Assembly: GCA_032718475.1 (NCBI GenBank) | Contig: JAUCBJ010009042.1 | Span: 39,662 to 103,661 of the forward strand | DNA length: 64,000 nucleotides | DNA from: Nemertoderma westbladi | Lineage: Eukaryota; Xenacoelomorpha; Nemertodermatida; Nemertodermatidae | Direction of reading: 5' to 3' | The notes under the pieces: model-generated | Database searches by the model: none | What the model was told of the DNA's origin: nothing | What the model saw: only the letters and a program-made list of their open reading frames with translations | Made by a program: the position numbers and the translations under genes | Part shown: positions 22,969 through 33,666 of the stretch, one piece after another | Layout of the letters: each line of letters begins with the position of its first letter | Position numbering within the stretch: the first letter of the stretch is position 1

Positions 22969-25820
22969 AGGACGTAGACGTAATGCGTATGGTCGTCAGG
23001 ATCTTCGGCGCTAAGGACTCGCCGGTAGCATGCAGTGACATGCTAAAGAGGACGGCAACTATGTGCGAAAATGAGTTCCCTCCAACTGTCATAGAAACAA
23101 TTCGACGATGCTTCTACGTGGATGACGGATGCGCCGGCGCGGATAATGTGGATGAGGCATATCGGCTAGCAATGGGGATGGTAGAATGTCTAAAGAAAGG
23201 AGGGTTTCCGCTCGTGAAGTTCAGATCCCACGACAAAACACTTATGGAAAAGTTTCCGGAGGACATCCGGCTGGAAAATAACAAAATGTATTCGGAGGAT
23301 GTGGAACATCGTGTACTTGGGATTGAATGGGACATAGAATCAGACGAATTCATCTTCAAGTATAAACCCCTACCCAAGCCTATGACAAAAAGGGGATGTT
23401 TGTCGATAAAAAGCGCCATCTTCGACCCACTAAATTTCATATCTCCAGTAACCTTGGCCGGAATGAACCTGATTAAGGAAATGTGGATAGAAGGACTGGG
23501 ATGGGACGAAGAGCTCCCCCCATACCTCAGCGTCAAATGGAGAAAATGGACGGAGCAGCTCGAACACCTACATCTTATGCGGATACATAGACCGTTCTTC
23601 CTCGATAAGTTGCCCACCGATATCTTCCAGCTCCACACCTTTTCGCATGCTTCGAATACCGGAATCGGCGTAGTCACCTTCCTACGGAGACTAAGTAACG
23701 ATGGAAATGGCGATACAAGCTTCTTATTCTCCAAAGCAAAGACAGTATCCGGGGAATTCGTAGCAACGATCCCGAGACTCGAGCTACAAGCTGCAATTTG
23801 GGCAGTAAGACAGAATCGCATGGTCATGCGGAACCTACGGATCCCCATAGAATCTCAACACTTCTGGGTAGATTCGAGTATAGTTCTCTATTATCTCCAC
23901 TCTCCATCACGGCGTCACACCACGTTTGTTGCAAACCGAGCCACGGAGATTAAACAGTGTACCGGCCGAGAACAGTGGCATCACGTGAACGGGAAGGAAA
24001 ACCCAGCGGACTTATCAAGCCGAGGCGCCACCCCAAAACAACTCGGTAAAAGTAAACTCTGGCTTACAGGCCCGGAATTCCTACGGCAGCCACAGTTAAC
24101 ATGGAGTACCCGATTCGACCCCGAGCTCGATAGCGGAAAATACTCCGAGGACGATAAAGAGATCCGTAAAATCCATCGAAGCAACGCGGTGGAAATTTAT
24201 AGTTGTCTGACTGAGCCTGCAAAGGACTCGGGCAGGCACTATAACGTCGCGACGATCACTCAACTAGCGGCGTCTTTACATCGGTTGATCGAGCGAACTT
24301 CATCCATGAGACGGCTCGTCCACCACGTTATAACCCTTCGCAAGTTCCTACGGTGGAAAAACAACAAACCGATAGTTCAACGGAATATACAAGAACTCAT
24401 TATCGCGGAGAAGTGTATTGTTAGATATGTCCAGAAAGAAAGTTTCCCCGATGAATGGGAACAACTTAGTGCGGGCAAAACATTGAAACCGGACAGCCCA
24501 GTCTACCAACTGAGACCAATGATGGGAGAGGACGGACTGATCCGACTGAATACCCGGATGGCAAACGCCCCGGTCGAATATGAGGTTAAATACCCGGCGC
24601 TTCTGCCCGGAACGTCGACACTAGCTAAGCTATTAATTCTACAATGTCACGAGGACAACCACCACGCAGGACAGAATTGGATTATAGCTAATATAAGACA
24701 AAGATATTGGATCACCCACATCCAGCCACTGATCCGGAAAGTGTTGAAACGTTGCTTCACCTGCAGACGTTACCTAGCGCCACCAATCACCCAAAAGATG
24801 GCCGACTTACCAGCCACCCGTCTACAAGCGGATTCCCCACCATTCTACGTCACCGGAGTGGACTGTTTCGGACCGTTCACGGTTATTGAACGACGATCCA
24901 ACATCAAATGCTGGGGAGCCATCTTCACCTGCCTAAGTTCTAGGGCAATTTACCTAGATATCGTGGTAAATCTGACACAACACGCATTCATCAACGCTCT
25001 GCGTCGGTTCGTGGCGAACAACGGGACATGCCGCCACATGTATTCCGATAATGGTACAAACTTTGTGGGAGGAGAAAGAGAACTTAGAGAGGCGATCGAG
25101 GGATGGTTTACCGATAACACCGCATCCCAAGTCTGGAAGGAACACCAGATACAGTGGCACTTCCAGACCCCCTTAGCACCCCATACGAGCGGGGTATGGG
25201 AGAAACTGATCGACCTAGTGAAACGATCCATGCGCGTCGCTCTAGGCGATACCCGGGTAACCCATGACACCCTCCGCACAACATTCTGCGAGATCACGGC
25301 TACCCTGAACAACCGACCTATTGTCCCTATCCGCGACGACCCCACAGACCTGGAGCCCCTCACTCCTAACCACTTACTGGGGAGACCCAAAACCCATGTT
25401 CTCCCGGAAACCATGTTCCCGGATCCCAACGAGATCGCGAAACATACAAACTGGAAAAAGGCCCAAGCGTTGGCAGCGCATTGGTGGAGAATTTGGGCCC
25501 AGGAGTACCTCATAACCCTCCGGACCAGGAGGAAATGGAACAACACCTACCAGAACGTCGCAGTTGGCGACATGGTACTAGTTAAAGAAGATCTCAAAGA
25601 CCGCGTTCACTGGCCTGTGGCGCGGGTCGTGACCATACACCCAAGCAAAGACGGACTTGCGAGGACTGTGACGATACGAACGAAATCGGGCCACTACCAA
25701 CGCCCCATCCAAAAGCTGTGCCTTCTTGAAGGCAATGATAGCGGTGATTCTACGAGAGGTGATAAGATCCCTACTCAAGATCCTGCTGTGGACATTGGTG
25801 ACAATTACAAAACCGTGTAA
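22917..25820 (+). CDS. pol: Pol part 2: RT palm, RNase H, integrase, DUF5641-like end (element 1)
   Basis: The RT reading resumes at 22917 in the original gag frame. RT motif C is YVDD (about 23115). The Peptidase_A17-like connection region is followed by RNase H, where the first catalytic Asp position reads His (FSHASN, about 23645), probably disabling it. Integrase has an intact HHCC zinc site (about 24645-24765), and D (VDCFGPF, about 24862), D (SDNGTNF, about 25045) and E (WEKLIDLVK, about 25202) of the catalytic triad. A DUF5641-like C-terminus ends in QKLCLLEG. The function is synthesis and insertion of element DNA. Integrase looks intact while RNase H and protease do not. Confidence 0.92.
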   Translation, partial: LWTDKTLTQQEISQLTIKDVDVMRMVVRIFGAKDSPVACSDMLKRTATMCENEFPPTVIETIRRCFYVDDGCAGADNVDEAYRLAMGMVECLKKGGFPLVKFRSHDKTLMEKFPEDIRLENNKMYSEDVEHRVLGIEWDIESDEFIFKYKPLPKPMTKRGCLSIKSAIFDPLNFISPVTLAGMNLIKEMWIEGLGWDEELPPYLSVKWRKWTEQLEHLHLMRIHRPFFLDKLPTDIFQLHTFSHASNTGIGVVTFLRRLSNDGNGDTSFLFSKAKTVSGEFVATIPRLELQAAIWAVRQNRMVMRNLRIPIESQHFWVDSSIVLYYLHSPSRRHTTFVANRATEIKQCTGREQWHHVNGKENPADLSSRGATPKQLGKSKLWLTGPEFLRQPQLTWSTRFDPELDSGKYSEDDKEIRKIHRSNAVEIYSCLTEPAKDSGRHYNVATITQLAASLHRLIERTSSMRRLVHHVITLRKFLRWKNNKPIVQRNIQELIIAEKCIVRYVQKESFPDEWEQLSAGKTLKPDSPVYQLRPMMGEDGLIRLNTRMANAPVEYEVKYPALLPGTSTLAKLLILQCHEDNHHAGQNWIIANIRQRYWITHIQPLIRKVLKRCFTCRRYLAPPITQKMADLPATRLQADSPPFYVTGVDCFGPFTVIERRSNIKCWGAIFTCLSSRAIYLDIVVNLTQHAFINALRRFVANNGTCRHMYSDNGTNFVGGERELREAIEGWFTDNTASQVWKEHQIQWHFQTPLAPHTSGVWEKLIDLVKRSMRVALGDTRVTHDTLRTTFCEITATLNNRPIVPIRDDPTDLEPLTPNHLLGRPKTHVLPETMFPDPNEIAKHTNWKKAQALAAHWWRIWAQEYLITLRTRRKWNNTYQNVAVGDMVLVKEDLKDRVHWPVARVVTIHPSKDGLARTVTIRTKSGHYQRPIQKLCLLEGNDSGDSTRGDKIPTQDPAVDIGDNYKTV

Positions 25821-27070
25821 CCCTTCTCATCATGTTGACAAACTCTTATAAAACTGTGATTTATCGACAACGAGTTATGGACCCCCCTTTAAACCAACTG
25901 TAACCACGCAATGGTATTTGTGTTTCCTCGTGCGTTATGTGGAGTCCAGCATCACCCTGCAGATGTTTCGACTGACGCAGGGTCGTTTATGCATTGTTTA
26001 CCCTGATTTTGGTCATCGGGACCAATGATATTGGATTATTGGAAATGGAAAAGATTTGAAGTGGAATTCATTGTATTCATTGCAGTATGTTATGTTGTCC
26101 GTTGCGTGCGCAGTTCGGGGCGTAGGCGGTGTAACGAGTCCAGCTGTAGATCCCGGATTGCCGCGCAACACCCCCTCTATCCCGTTATTCTGGTGGGTCC
26201 ATGGTGCATCCACGTGACTTCGACGATAGAGGGTTTTATGTTTCTCAGTCGCATTATTCTGGTGGGACCGTTGCGTGGATTTTGGGGCGTAGGCGGTGTA
26301 ACGAGTCCAGCTGTAGATCCCAGAATGTTGCGTAACCCCATCCCACATGACTTCGTCGACTGAGCTTTATGTTGTTGGGAGTGTTATTCTGGTGGGTCCC
26401 TGGTGCATCCACGTGACTTCACTCCCAGCGTCTTCATTGTCCGTTACGTGCGCAGTTTGGGGCGTAGGCGGTGTAACGAGTCCAGCTGTAGATCCCAGAT
26501 TGCCGCGTAACACCCCTTCCACGACAAAGATTAACCAAAGAAAATGATTGAATATAGTTGGAAACGATGAAAAGGATCAGACAACTCTGCTATAAACCTG
26601 AATGATGACGCGTATACTGATGAAAATGAAATGATGCGCACCATGGTGCTGCGCTTATAACCAATGATGATAGCCGGGGGGCTATAAACCCAATGATGAT
26701 GTGGAAATAAATAAATGTGAAATAAATGGTGGAACTAAATGTGTTGAAATATATGTGGAAATAAATGAAATGAGATGAAATAATAATGAAATGAAAAAAG
26801 ACAAAAAAAAGGTATAAAAAAGTCTAAAGAAAAGAATTAGAAAAAAGAAAAGGACAAAAAAGTCATAAAAAAAACTGGTTGGATATTATGTATAGCTATA
26901 GTAACTGTAAATGCTGAATGTATTAGCAATAAGATGATAGATGCCTATATAGCAATGTTATTAATAAACTGAATTAAATAAAAAACTGAATTATTCTGCT
27001 ATCGCTATAGTTTCAGACTTTCTGGACTTATAATTAACTGATCTAATTTGTAACGGATATAATCGTAAAT
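25821..27070 (+). other. Pol-ORF3 spacer of element 1 with 170-bp tandem repeats
   Basis: A 1.25-kb non-coding stretch. A 38-nt core starting 'ggggcgtaggcggtgtaacg' recurs at 26117, 26284 and 26459, each within a unit of about 170 bp that also carries 'attctggtgggtcc' and 'tgcatccacgtgacttc'. The frames here are repeat translation. The last 500 bp is A-rich (AAATGAAATGA words). Just before ORF3 a pyrimidine tract ending TTTCAG (about 27015) could be a splice acceptor, which would give ORF3 its own spliced mRNA; the repeats could instead be a promoter. Both ideas are inference. Confidence 0.6.
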
Positions 27071-29671
27071 ATGGACCCAAATCGCCAAATTATCGGCGAA
27101 TTACGTAACACGATAGATCTACTGGAATATTCGCAACCCGGATCCCCTGACTTTGATACAAACTGGAGCACCCTGCTAAATGAGAACGTGCGAGTCATTA
27201 AATTCATCGGGCGAGAGGGACCGGATTCTAAGAATCTACGAGCCCTCCGGTTAGCCGATGCTAGTACGAGACTGAAAAGAACTCGGAACGCAAAGGCAAC
27301 CGGAGGGGACGATTCGTCGTTTTGGGAAACGTTCCGGCAGAGCGTCTACAGATCCCGATGTTTGATCTACGACAACGAGGGAAACGCGACGCCCACCTCG
27401 AAGGCGATTACGTTGGCGAGATGTCAGAGTTTCGTCGACGACAAGAGTACGTACCTCGCCCACTGGGGAAACCTGTCGGAGTGTACGGCGACGCTTCGAG
27501 AGGAACGCGTATCGATTATCCAAAACCGCGACGACTACCAGGAAAAGTACGGGGCGAAAGAATACGGTCGATCCTTAGTCGTCGTCCTCGGAACCCTGGA
27601 CGGTTTGGTACTGGTGTGCCGAATATTCCCGACACCCAGACAGGAAGTGCAGGCAGCCGGAGCGATCTGGTTGCTGCCTCCGGAAATCCAAAAGATCCTC
27701 TTCGACTTCGACGTCATTAAAATCGGGTCGGATATCAAGGCGGACGTCCGGAACGACTACGCGAACGCTCCTGCAGGAAGAAACCGACGAGACGACCTCA
27801 ACGCCCTTAGCCATTGCATCGACACTCAAACGCTACTAGCCTGGTTACGATTCGCCGAGTTCATGCGAGGATTCCAAGAGGTGAGACCGACGAAGTCCGG
27901 GATCGGCTACCTCGCTGTGCTAAACGGCGGTATCGACTTCAAACCCCAGAAATTCCGGGACTATAATAAAATATACGGTGGATACCCGGGATTGGAAATA
28001 AAAAGCGAGCGAGAGGGTCGATGGAAGGACGTTGATCGGAAGTGGACGATACACCAAAGGTGGGAGAATCCCGATAGACGGAACTACGTTTACGTTGTTA
28101 TGGAGTGCTACACCGTCGCTAAGTTTATCTGTAAAACTCTCGATAACCTTATTACGGCGGTCCCCCTTTCCTTTGTCGACTACGACTGGAACGAGGTTAT
28201 AAACCACGCGTTTAAAGCGGTCGAGAACATTACACCGGGAGAATCGAAAACGCCCGCCGTTATCGATTCCTGGGACGAGAGCGGACCTTACGACATCCCT
28301 ACGATTACCGAACTTCTCGGTGCGGAGGAGCCTCTGATCTCTTCGGAAGGAGAAGAGATATGGCTAAACGAGGGTGTTCTACTCTCCACCCCGAAGCGAC
28401 AACTCGAGCCGGAGGCCGCGTATGGACCGGCCGCCAAACGGGTTGCCTCGGCCGAACCGATGAAGAGAGCAGGCGTTTACACCCCACGCGGCTCCGGTAG
28501 CCCCGCGAGGGAGGTAGCCACTACAGCTGCATTGAGCGACTTCGGCGACATATGCCAACGGTTATCCCCGTATCCTTTCCCGGGTGGCGAAGATTGGTCG
28601 TCGGAGATCCCGAGTACCAGCCACCAACGGACCCGCTCAGCGATACTGGTCGAGGAGGGCCCCAGCGATGCGCCGACCCCCGACGATCTCCTCGGTTTCC
28701 CTCCGTCTAAAACCCCGGCACCTCTTCGCCGACCAGCGGTGGCTACTACACCCGCCGTTCCTCAGGACCCTATGCGACTAACCCGTTGGTACGCCGAGCA
28801 AACTGAATGGATCCACCGCCAGAAACGGTCATCCGAGTTGAGACCAGCGGGACACAAAGAAGGTTATCGGAGCGAGAACCTACTACGCAAAAGCCTAGCA
28901 TTCCGCGGGCTACCGACCACCGAGAATATTCCGAAGAGCGACCGACGACTCGAATACTACGTCGGCGTCCCGATTCCGATATTTCCTGGTCGAGAGATGC
29001 AGTTGGAGGTATGCGGCGACTGTGGTTCGGAGCAGTGCCCACGCAGCAGAAGGAATCGGGTTACCGATTCATGCCTCCAGCTCCTCGGGATACTCTATTG
29101 CCCATACTGCGCGACATCGGGCCACGACGTTTCCGTCTGCCCGATCCTTTATAACCTCTGCACCACGTGCGGTTTCCGTGGACATTCCTCTAGCCCCCGC
29201 TGCTATATCAAATGTCCAACCAAAGACGTTACCGCTATGGGCAATATGGTCATGTTTGAAACATACGCAAACAGCCACTTAAAGACCAAGATTCGGAGAA
29301 ACGCTCGGAATATCGCGCAGGAGATGGCGTGCGGATATTTCTCCTTCCCGGAACGCCTCCACACGTCGGCCACGCTACCTTTCCATTACGTGGATCTGCT
29401 ACTGAGCACCGGATTATTCGGTCCATTTGAAGTCATTAGACGATTATACTCGTATAAAGAGGAGTTCGGTGACGGAGAATGGTTCCTAGAGGCACGCAAG
29501 TCTGAGTTGGAAAGACGAACCGACATGATCCCTATGCCATCGAAAGGAAGAGCCGCCAGGAGACAAGCCGAAGCGTTACTCACGATGGATGTGGACGCTC
29601 CTCTACCAGCCATAGCGATCGATGAGAGTCGACGGGCGAAGAGACGAAAGGCGTATCAGAGAAAGAAATAG
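27071..29671 (+). CDS. ORF3: DEDD-exonuclease-like, zinc-knuckle protein (element 1)
   Basis: An intact 866-aa frame with its own ATG, downstream of pol where some retroelements carry env, but without a signal peptide or membrane segment. Residues about 97-360 follow the order of DEDD-type 3'-5' exonucleases. Motif I is YDNEG (D101, E103). Motif II is IKIGSDIKADVRNDY (D225), followed by a CIDTQTL strand. Motif III is YVVMECYTVAKF, where the usual Asp of the Y-x3-D pattern is Glu345. A P/S-rich linker follows, then a Cys cluster (CGDCGSEQC, 648-656), two CCHC knuckles (677-690 and 697-711), a helical region and a basic tail (RRAKRRKAYQRKK). Element 2 encodes a homologue. An RNA-binding or exonuclease role is inferred; the domain call rests on motifs read by eye. 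The 22-nt LTR motif lies at 27266-27287. Confidence 0.85.
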   Translation: MDPNRQIIGELRNTIDLLEYSQPGSPDFDTNWSTLLNENVRVIKFIGREGPDSKNLRALRLADASTRLKRTRNAKATGGDDSSFWETFRQSVYRSRCLIYDNEGNATPTSKAITLARCQSFVDDKSTYLAHWGNLSECTATLREERVSIIQNRDDYQEKYGAKEYGRSLVVVLGTLDGLVLVCRIFPTPRQEVQAAGAIWLLPPEIQKILFDFDVIKIGSDIKADVRNDYANAPAGRNRRDDLNALSHCIDTQTLLAWLRFAEFMRGFQEVRPTKSGIGYLAVLNGGIDFKPQKFRDYNKIYGGYPGLEIKSEREGRWKDVDRKWTIHQRWENPDRRNYVYVVMECYTVAKFICKTLDNLITAVPLSFVDYDWNEVINHAFKAVENITPGESKTPAVIDSWDESGPYDIPTITELLGAEEPLISSEGEEIWLNEGVLLSTPKRQLEPEAAYGPAAKRVASAEPMKRAGVYTPRGSGSPAREVATTAALSDFGDICQRLSPYPFPGGEDWSSEIPSTSHQRTRSAILVEEGPSDAPTPDDLLGFPPSKTPAPLRRPAVATTPAVPQDPMRLTRWYAEQTEWIHRQKRSSELRPAGHKEGYRSENLLRKSLAFRGLPTTENIPKSDRRLEYYVGVPIPIFPGREMQLEVCGDCGSEQCPRSRRNRVTDSCLQLLGILYCPYCATSGHDVSVCPILYNLCTTCGFRGHSSSPRCYIKCPTKDVTAMGNMVMFETYANSHLKTKIRRNARNIAQEMACGYFSFPERLHTSATLPFHYVDLLLSTGLFGPFEVIRRLYSYKEEFGDGEWFLEARKSELERRTDMIPMPSKGRAARRQAEALLTMDVDAPLPAIAIDESRRAKRRKAYQRKK

Positions 29672-29836
29672 TGGATCGGGATATTCCAGGAACATTTATC
29701 GAACATTTATTTTTATACAAACTCTAGGCCAAATTAATTAAAAACTATGCAATATTAAATTTGGGTTTTTTATATTGGGAATGACCTACGCAAACTCAAT
29801 CGACCGACAGACTTCACGAAGGTCATTGGGGGGGAC
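29672..29836 (+). promoter_or_regulatory. 3' untranslated end and polypurine tract of element 1
   Basis: After ORF3 an AT-rich 165 bp leads to a run of purines (GGGGGGGA, 29828-29835) directly before the 3' LTR at 29837, the expected place and composition for the plus-strand primer. Confidence 0.7.
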
Positions 29837-31447
29837 TGTTCGCGGTATTTCAACTTTCCATAACGCGAGTTGAATATTTTTGTATTTATTTAAAATTGAT
29901 TATTCCGATATTACTACTGGGTGCGGGACCATGGGTTTTGGGCACATTCAATAAACTGGGGGCGATTTATGGGCGAACTTTGGGGCAACTTACAGGGTAC
30001 GGGAATAATTTCATAGTTATAAGGGCCAGGGGGGGATGGAAAATGCAAGCAGTATTCAGGTTAGCCTGAGTACTATTAGGCCCTGGCCAACTTCCTGCTG
30101 CCTGTAGGGGTGGATTTGGTAATGCGCCAGGCCTAAAGGACAAGGACTGCCCTTAGCGGTCCCTGGCCAACAGCAGCCATTACGAGACTGAAAAGAACTC
30201 GGACCGCTGACTGCTTGTGTCAGGGATTTGCGACGGGAAACGACGGCCCCTTAGTAGCCAAGCCGTTCTGGTTCTCGATGATCGTTCCCTTCGGGGTTCG
30301 TGAGGGGTGGAGCGGACACGCGAACGGGTGGCCAACTAACGACTGCCCCCTGACCTAAGCCGTACTGGTTCTCGATGACCGATCCCTTCGGGGTTCGCGA
30401 GGGGTGGGACGGACATGCGAAAGGGCTGGCCACAGGACGGGTTTGACGAGAACTGCCCTTAGCGGTCTCTGGTCAACGGCAGCTACTACGAGACTGAAAA
30501 GAACTCGGAACGCTGACTGCTTGTACTGGGATTTGCGACGGGAACCGACGACAGACCCCTTAGCCAAGCCGTACTGGTTCTCGATGATCGTTCCCTTCGG
30601 GGTTCGTGAGGGGTGGAACGGACACGCGATGGGGTCGAAAGACAAAGGACTAGACTCGACTAGACTCTACTGGCCTACCGACTGTTCGGAGCAGTTTCTC
30701 GGCTGCCGAAGCGACTACGAGCCTGAAAGGGACTCGGAAAGCCTAGGTGGTTGGGTTTCTGTGATGAAACGACGGACCCCTAGCCAAGCCGTTCTGGTTC
30801 TCGATGATCGAACCCTTCGGGGTTCGTGAGGGGTGGAACGGACACGCGAACGGGTCCACCGACACGACAGACTCCTAGCCAAGCCGTACTGGTTCTCGAT
30901 GACCGAACCCTTCGGGGTTCGAGAGGGGTGGTACGGATACGCGACAGAGTCTACCGACTGGACCGACCCTTAGCCAAGCCGTGCTGGTTCTCGATGATCG
31001 TTCCCTTCGGGGTTCGTGAGGGGTGGAACGGACACGCAACAGGGTCGACCGACACCGACACTACGGCACTAAGACTAGGACCGAGGGAAAATCTGGGGAA
31101 CATTAGGTAGGCTAAAATCTGAGCGAACAGTGGGTTATTAAATAATATACCGTAGGGATTTATATTATCGTGTATAATTATTGTGAATATTTGGTGTATA
31201 TTGATTTGGGGAAGCCCAAAATTATTCTTAATCAAGTTTCAATGATGTTGAACAGGTTTCAACTATAGGAAGTTACATTAAAGAGTATATCCAACTAATG
31301 CAGCTTTTTATCAACCGCAAACTTGCATCTCAGAAATCATTCCTTCTCCAAAATCAATATCCGGTGACTGGCCGGGGCTCAGTGGTCTGTAAAGTCACGT
31401 CTCCAGCATCGGCGTTTTTCCCCCCTGGTGTTGGGATAACGGCAACA
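29837..31447 (+). repeat. 3' LTR of element 1
   Basis: 1611 bp, matching 17040-18649 with about five substitutions and one single-base indel, for example the extra T in 'gctgactgcttgtactg' near 30516 and c/g in 'gtaaagtcacg' near 31393. Ends AACA, then the target duplication AATTA. Confidence 0.95.
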
Positions 31448-33570
31448 AATTAATTATTTAAAATAAATAGAACTGAATTTCTTTGCTAACATACTGTTTT
31501 ATTTTATGAGTTGACAAGCCGACCTTCAAGATTAAATTCTTAAAAGTCATCGTTGAGTTTTCAAAGTCGCTTAAATGTTTATATCCGATTTTTTAGCGTC
31601 GTTTATAATGCAAGATCGAGTTTTACCACTGAAATCCAGATAGGGGGAGGGGGGGGGGGGGGGGGGGGGGAACTGGACGCAATAAAAATTCATCCCTCTC
31701 CAGGGGAAATTCGACGCAAATAACAGCTGATTACTTTCAATAATAAACCTGTAACCTGCTCTATTGCGTTTAGTTTATTGTTTTGGTTAAAATAACGTGC
31801 TACTGTAACCTGCTCCTTTCCCTAAATTGAGAATTTAACATTGAGGCGGGATATTAATTCGCAAGGCGGGTTTTGCGTCGAGTCCCCCCCCCCCTGTCAC
31901 CTGAAATCTCAAAGATTGAATTCTCACATTGTTGACTGTTTTTTTTTGAGTCAGAAAAATAATAAAAATATAAAATGTCCCTTCATATATGTATTCATAC
32001 TGTACCATATCCAACATAATTACATTTATTCCAAAAATATAATTATTATTATATTTATTAATATTTGTTAGGGTCGGCATATTAAGTACAGTATTATAAA
32101 ATAATCATATAAAGATAAAGCTAATATAATGTTGGCTTTAGAAGCATTTGCAAACAATGTACTATATTTAGAATGTGGGGCGGCGTGCCAAGCTGTGAGC
32201 GAAGCCTTAGCATAGGGGTACCATTATTCCTTGTTAAAATTTAACCAAACTTGGTATGTTTGGAGTTTGTCAAAAGTTTATAAAGAACCCGAAGTTTGAG
32301 AAAAAAAATTCAGACAGTCAGTCATTCGGTATCGACAGTTTCAGAGTTTTGATAAAAACCGATATAAGTCGGTCAATCATTGATGATTAAACCATACTTG
32401 GTACGTATACACAGTCTTGTGCTGCGCGAAGGCCACACGAACGCGTACAGTATACCGTACTGTAGTACAGTAAGCCGCATATCTAGAACCGGGGGTTCAT
32501 ATCTGTATTTTGGATATTTTGTATGTAATTAATCCGTCTAAATATCGTTTTAAAATTTTTAAGTAGAAATGCATGCAAATGAAACGAAGGCCTACAGTAT
32601 GTATCGCAGTTTACAAAATACATGATATATAATATATTAACGCCCACACAGTAGCATATTTTAATGAATTATTTGATGTTAACACTGTTCATGGTTCTCG
32701 CCCTGGTCCCGATCGCGGCTACCCTTTTCTTTCCTCTTAGCATCTATTCCCTTCTGGTTAATGGATCGCCTCAATTTGGGCCACATCGCATTTCTAAATA
32801 GTGAATTATTAAGACTGAATCGCTTCGTAACCATTTCTAAAATGTAAAATATATAATTATACTGTATATGGGTTATATTATAAATTAAACCAACATTATA
32901 GTAGTTTGCTGGGTCTAATCACGGTGGTGCTATTGATGTTGGTTTGTTTTCTTGGGCGGTAATTTTATTTCCGAAATCATTTTACACTTTTGATGGAATC
33001 GAGATAGATCAGGCCTCGTAATGTTGTTATCTTTCCATCGGACTAACTGCAATGCGACTTATACAATATACTGTAGTATAATAATATACATAATATACAA
33101 GATAAGTAGTACATTAGTCCATTTCACTACTTGTATATATGGGCCTACAGATGGTACTGTAATTCATTTTCTCACTATGCACTGACACATCGATTGTATG
33201 TATATCTCTTTAAAAAGTAGGCCTACTAACCTTTAAGAATATTGACCTTCAAATCTGGAGCTGCAGTTCTAAATGTTGAACCAATCGAATCGGGTTCTAT
33301 AATTGTTCCTATAAAATATTATCATCTGGTGTCATTATGCGTGACCATAGTTTGAGGCCAAATGAATTTATGGCAGCCTGTGGTGGGATTTTTGAGGTAA
33401 ATAGAGGAACACTTATGTCGAATACATTGAATTCCTTCCCATCATGAGAACTGGCAACCTGTAGTTAATAATGTGGGATAAATATTGGATAAGTACTGTA
33501 GTTCTAAAATCGTCGGAAATGACGAAAATATTACGAAATTGTCTAAATTATAAATATACCGGTAAAATAT

Positions 33571-33666
33571 ATTTACTAAAATTAATTATAACTAAAATAT
33601 AATTACTAAAATTAATTATAACTAAAATATAATTACTAAAATTAATTATAACTAAAATATAATTAC
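33571..33666. repeat. 30-bp tandem repeat, about three copies
   Basis: The unit 'aattactaaaattaattata' plus 'actaaaatat' repeats at an exact 30-bp period. Confidence 0.93.

Larger units (their letters stand above)
17040..31447 (+). mobile_element. BEL/Pao LTR retrotransposon, element 1 (full length, with third ORF)
   Basis: A 14.4-kb element with 1610- and 1611-bp LTRs that start TGTT and end AACA. It is flanked by a 5-bp target duplication AATTA (17035-17039 and 31448-31452). The order is 5' LTR, repeat-bearing leader, 63-aa ORF, gag, pol (protease, RT, RNase H, integrase), 1.25-kb spacer, 866-aa ORF3, polypurine tract, 3' LTR. Protease before RT and integrase last, with a DUF1759-like gag and a DUF5641-like end, is the BEL/Pao plan. 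The LTRs show only about six differences by eye, so the insertion is recent. Gag-pol nevertheless carries an in-frame stop, two frame changes and two altered catalytic residues. The element is more GC-rich than its flanks. Confidence 0.95.

Noticed and set aside
27071-29671. ORF3 as an envelope gene
   Set aside because: Position fits, but there is no signal peptide, membrane helix or cleavage site; zinc knuckles and a basic tail suit a nucleic-acid-binding protein.
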